DNA of 64,000 bases. It comes from Clostridiaceae bacterium JG1575. GTDB taxonomy: Bacteria; Bacillota; Clostridia; Clostridiales; Clostridiaceae. Location of the stretch: positions 62,001 through 126,000 of the forward strand of contig LQGW01000034.1 of the NCBI GenBank assembly GCA_002838815.1. Reading direction: 5' to 3'. A program made the position numbers and the translations under genes. The first letter of the stretch is position 1; every line of letters begins with the position of its first letter. The notes beneath the pieces were generated by a model that was not told where the DNA came from, made no database searches, and worked only from the letters and a program-made list of their open reading frames with translations. Shown here one piece after another: positions 61,318-64,000 of this stretch.

Positions 61318-62347
61318 ATCCAAACTGAAAAACCTGCCCATTTGCGGTGGGTGAGACTCGAAAATCGGAGCAGGTGCTCTTACAAAACTCGTTGAAAATT
61401 TGCCCGTGCTGAAGGATCCTAATTTATTAGTGGGCTATGATTCCAGTGATGATGCTGCGGTGTACCGCCTATCGGAGAGCCAGGCCATCATTCAGACCCT
61501 GGACTTTTTTCCACCCATGGTGGAAGATCCCTATCTCTTTGGCCAGATTGCGGCCACCAACGCCTTGTCCGACGTTTGGGCCATGGGCGGCGAGGTGTTG
61601 ACCGCCATGAATATTGTGGCTTACCCCGATCGTCAGGACCTCTCGGCCTTGGGAGAAATCCTGAGGGGGGGCGCGGAAAAGGTCCAGGAGGCGGGGGGGA
61701 TTCTTTGCGGCGGCCACTCCATCCATGATCCCATTCCCAAATACGGTCTTTCTGTGACGGGGCTCGTGCATCCCGACCGAATCTTTACCAATAATGCGGT
61801 GGAGGCCGGAGATGTGTTGATGCTGACCAAGCCTTTAGGCAGCGGCATCATCAGCACCGCCTATTCCGCAGGGGAAACCACCGAGGAGGCGTTTTTGCAG
61901 GCGGTCCGATCCATGACGACCCTCAACAAATACGCATCGGATCTCTTTCGGACGGCCACCGTCCACGCTTGTACGGACATCACAGGCTTTGGGCTGGCCG
62001 GGCATCTTTTGGAGATGCTGGGCGAACGCTTTGGCGCGGTGCTTGAAAAGCGGCGCCTGCCCATCCTGCCGGAGGCCCGGCGCTGTGCGCAGGAATTTCT
62101 TGTCACGGCCGGCGGTCAAAAAAACCGCAACGTTTTTTCCGGCCACATCACCTTTGCTCCGAAAGACTTTGTCATAGAGGAGCTGATGTTTGACCCCCAA
62201 ACCTCCGGCGGCTTGCTTTATGCGATGCCCGAGGATGCTTGGCGCTCCATTGAGGCTCAAGCGGTCCATTTGCCATTTGTGCCAGCGCTTATTGGCCGAG
62301 TGGTGGAACAGTTTTCACAGGAGGCCTCACGCATCGTCGTGATTTAA
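61310..62347 (+). CDS. selD: Selenophosphate synthetase, selenocysteine-containing
   Basis: SelD makes selenophosphate from selenide and ATP for Sec-tRNA and selenouridine synthesis. The gene starts at ATG 61310 and reads through TGA at 61352-61354 as selenocysteine: 'NLPICGG', Sec15, 'DSKIGAG'. Sec15 and K18 keep the spacing of the E. coli catalytic Cys17 and Lys20, and no other upstream frame supplies this N-terminus. The body has 'GYDSSDDAAVYRL', 'GGHSIHDPIPKYGLSVTGLV', 'DITGFGLAGHLLEML' and 'FDPQTSGGLLYAM', all SelD motifs. The total is 345 residues, the normal length. Conventional translation would start too late and miss the active site. It heads selD-yedF-DUF3343-selB. Confidence 0.95.
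61352..61380 (+). promoter_or_regulatory. Selenocysteine UGA and bacterial SECIS-like hairpin in selD
   Basis: Thirteen bases after the UGA a perfect stem GAGC (61368-61371) and GCUC (61376-61379), extendable by a G-U pair, closes an AGGU apical loop. A GGU-containing loop at this distance fits the bacterial SECIS element that SelB binds. Confidence 0.75.
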
Positions 62348-62380
62348 TCGACAGACCATAACCAATTAAGGGAGGAACCC

Positions 62381-62974
62381 ATGAAAGAATTAGATTGCCG
62401 AGGGCTCGTTTGTCCTCAACCTGTTATTGAAACGAAAAAAGCATTGAAAAGCCCCGAAGGAGTCGAAGGCGTCACGGTACGCGTTGATAACCTCATCACC
62501 ACTCAAAATCTGGCCAAAATGGCGCAACAGATGAACCTACCCTGCGAAGTGGAAAGCCAAAGCGAGACGGACTACAGCGTGCGCATCGGAACGGGAGAGG
62601 TGACGGGCTCTTTGGCTGCCGAAACGGTGCCTTCTTCGGGGAGCGGATACGTTGTGGCCATCAGCGGGCCCACCATGGGCGACGGCGCTGAAGAGCTCGG
62701 CAAGAAGCTTTTGGGCAGCTTTCTCTATAGCCTCTCTGAGCAGGATGAACTGCCTCGGGCTATCGTCTTCTACAACGGCGGCGTGGCTGCTACTCTTGAA
62801 GGATCTCCCGCGTTGGAAGATTTGAAGCTTCTTTCGGAGAAAGGGGTGGAGATTCTCTCGTGCGGTCTTTGCCTCAATTATTACGGTTGGACGGAACAGC
62901 TTGCCGTGGGTGAAGTCACCAACATGTACCGCATCACGGAGCTTCTGCGCACTCACGCGGTGGTCCGTCCATGA
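62381..62974 (+). CDS. yedF: YedF, TusA-like/DsrE-like selenium metabolism protein
   Basis: The 197-residue protein joins an N-terminal TusA-like domain ('MKELDCRGLVCPQPVIETKK', active Cys in CPQP) to a C-terminal DsrE-like domain ('IVFYNGGVAATLEG', 'VEILSCGLCLNYYG'). This fusion is the selenium-linked YedF family, found next to selD and thought to handle a reactive selenium or sulfur species for SelD; the exact reaction is unknown. It follows selD by 33 bp with GGGAGGAA upstream and overlaps the next gene by 4 bp (ATGA). Confidence 0.92.
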   Translation: MKELDCRGLVCPQPVIETKKALKSPEGVEGVTVRVDNLITTQNLAKMAQQMNLPCEVESQSETDYSVRIGTGEVTGSLAAETVPSSGSGYVVAISGPTMGDGAEELGKKLLGSFLYSLSEQDELPRAIVFYNGGVAATLEGSPALEDLKLLSEKGVEILSCGLCLNYYGWTEQLAVGEVTNMYRITELLRTHAVVRP

Positions 62975-63237
62975 GTTCAACCACTTTTTCCATCGTTGCC
63001 TTCACGTCCACCCACGATGCCATCCGCTCGGAAACAGAAATCAAGCGGGAAGGCATTGCCTGCCGTCTGATTCCGACGCCTCCTGAAGTCTCCGCCGGGT
63101 GCGGCTTAGCGCTTCGCATTGCCCCCGAGGATGAGGAAGCCGTGCGACAGATTTTGGCTCGCTGTGAGGTGGCGGGGGCCTATTATTCCCTCACCCGGGA
63201 CGGATCGGAACGTCGGGTGGAAAGGAGAGATTGCTAG
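62971..63237 (+). CDS. DUF3343 protein, putative selenium carrier
   Basis: This 88-residue protein of the DUF3343 family has 'FTSTHDAIRSETEIKREGIA' and 'LIPTPPEVSAGCGLALRIAP', in which the lone glycine-flanked cysteine is the likely carrier residue. DUF3343 genes co-occur with selenium use and adjoin yedF or selenoprotein genes, so a role in selenium transfer is inferred. Translation is coupled on both sides: ATGA with yedF and a one-base overlap with the selB GTG. Confidence 0.85.
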   Translation: MSSTTFSIVAFTSTHDAIRSETEIKREGIACRLIPTPPEVSAGCGLALRIAPEDEEAVRQILARCEVAGAYYSLTRDGSERRVERRDC

Positions 63238-64000
63238 TGGCGAACATCATCATTGGAACCGCCGGGCACATTGACCACGGCAAAAGCACCCTCATTAAGG
63301 CCCTTACGGGGATTTCCACCGACACCACGGAAGAAGAAGTCGAGCGCGGCATGTCCATCAACTTGGGCTTCGCCTACTTTGATCTTCCCTCGGGTCGTCG
63401 GGTGGGCATCATTGATGTGCCCGGTCACGAGCGCTTCATCAAAAACATGCTGGCGGGCGCCCAGGGCATCAACATGATTTTATTGGTCATCGATGCCAAT
63501 GAAGGCGTTATGCCCCAGACAAAGGAGCACGCCAACATCCTAACCCTTCTGGGGGTGGAGGATTACCTCGTAGTGCTCACCAAGGCGGACTTGGTGGACG
63601 ATGAGCTGTTGGACCTCCTAGAAGAGGACATCCGGGACGAATTCCGCGGCACGCCCATTGAAAAAGCCTCCATCATCCGTGTGGATTCCCTCTCGGGACG
63701 GGGGCTCCCCGAATTAATCAACAACATCGATCGACTGGCCGATCGGGTCAAGCCCATGAACCTCACCGCTGAGCCGCGCCTCAACGTGGATCGAGTCTTT
63801 ACCGTAAAGGGGTTTGGAACCGTGGTGACGGGAACTCTATTGGAAGGCACCTTGCAAAAAGATCAGGACCTGATTCTTTATCCGCAGAAGTTGCCGGTGA
63901 AAATCCGCAGCATCCAGGTGCATGAAAAACCCGTGGACCGGGCTTATGCCGGACAACGAACGGCCTTGAACCTTTCAGGAGTTAAGGTCACGGACGTTCG
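63237..64000 (+). CDS. selB: Selenocysteine-specific elongation factor SelB, 3' partial
   Basis: SelB is the GTPase that brings Sec-tRNA to ribosomes paused at UGA by binding a SECIS hairpin. The window holds the first 254 residues. G1 is 'GTAGHIDHGKST', G2 'EERGMSINLGFAYF', G3 'DVPGHERFIKNMLAGA' and G4 'LTKADL'. The EF-Tu-like domain II begins with 'VDRVFTVKGFGTVVTGTLLE'. The C-terminal winged helices that bind SECIS lie beyond the window. It starts at GTG, one base into the DUF3343 stop, with AAAGGAGAG upstream. Its presence supports the in-frame UGA in selD. Confidence 0.96.
   Translation, partial: MANIIIGTAGHIDHGKSTLIKALTGISTDTTEEEVERGMSINLGFAYFDLPSGRRVGIIDVPGHERFIKNMLAGAQGINMILLVIDANEGVMPQTKEHANILTLLGVEDYLVVLTKADLVDDELLDLLEEDIRDEFRGTPIEKASIIRVDSLSGRGLPELINNIDRLADRVKPMNLTAEPRLNVDRVFTVKGFGTVVTGTLLEGTLQKDQDLILYPQKLPVKIRSIQVHEKPVDRAYAGQRTALNLSGVKVTDV

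Overview
The window looks like chromosomal DNA of a Gram-positive, anaerobic, amino-acid-fermenting member of the Bacillota (Clostridia-like). The evidence is two tRNA-sensing T-box leaders (ileS, metG), strong AGGAGG ribosome sites, TTGACA/TATAAT promoters, a selenium/selenocysteine gene set, a glycine acetyltransferase/threonine dehydrogenase pair, ferrous-iron uptake genes and no respiratory genes. The core is visibly GC-rich. The two Cas regions (about 42.6-50.7 kb and 54.5-61 kb) are clearly more AT-rich, as expected for acquired DNA. I did not compute composition and did not assign a species.

Layout. 1-4.0 kb: HAD hydrolase (cut by the window start), radical SAM protein, ComB-like phosphatase, rRNA methyltransferase and a BFD-like 2Fe-2S protein. 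4.5-8.0 kb: ileS with its T-box. 8.1-13.2 kb: AbrB-like membrane protein and an Fe(III)-type ABC importer whose ATPase gene carries an in-frame TAA. 13.6-16.7 kb: YedE/TusA pair, mscL, and an M20 peptidase gene also broken by one TAA. 17-22 kb: LacI regulator, MATE pump, polysaccharide deacetylase, small zinc protein, HNH nuclease. 22.3-26.5 kb: feoA-feoA-feoB-Cys-rich protein and a DtxR-type regulator. 26.7-30.6 kb: CydDC-like exporter and a DUF454 protein. 31-33.6 kb: kbl-tdh-ACT operon. 33.7-36.3 kb: fructoselysine-type kinase/deglycase pair and a DUF937 protein. 36.5-40.6 kb: Xaa-Pro peptidase, metG with T-box, GNAT. 40.6-50.7 kb: a complete type I-C CRISPR-Cas system with 30 repeats. 50.8-54.4 kb: lplA, HxlR regulator, membrane MutS-like ATPase. 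54.5-60.9 kb: decayed serine recombinase and a second I-C-like effector operon. 61.3-64 kb: selD-yedF-DUF3343-selB.

The most interesting material is CRISPR-related. (1) Between the type I-C cas promoter and lplA there is what looks like a complete gene for a crRNA-like regulatory RNA. It has its own promoter, a shrunken I-C repeat that keeps the crRNA 5' handle, a spacer-like segment and a terminator. The first 18 nt of the spacer-like segment match a site beside a TTC PAM on the -35 box of the divergent cas promoter at 17 of 18 positions, with the single mismatch at position 6. This is the architecture of Cascade-guided autorepression (CreR/CreA-type RNAs). (2) A second operon, cas5-cas8-cas7-cas3, is I-C-like but has no cas1, cas2, cas4, cas6 or array, and its Cas5 lacks the catalytic residues used by I-C Cas5 to process crRNA, while the first Cas5 keeps them. 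It therefore probably borrows guides from the neighbouring system or does something else.

The selenium genes work together: SelD makes selenophosphate and is itself encoded with an in-frame UGA followed by a SECIS-like hairpin, SelB delivers Sec-tRNA, and YedF, DUF3343, YedE and the TusA-like protein are selenium/sulfur-handling partners.
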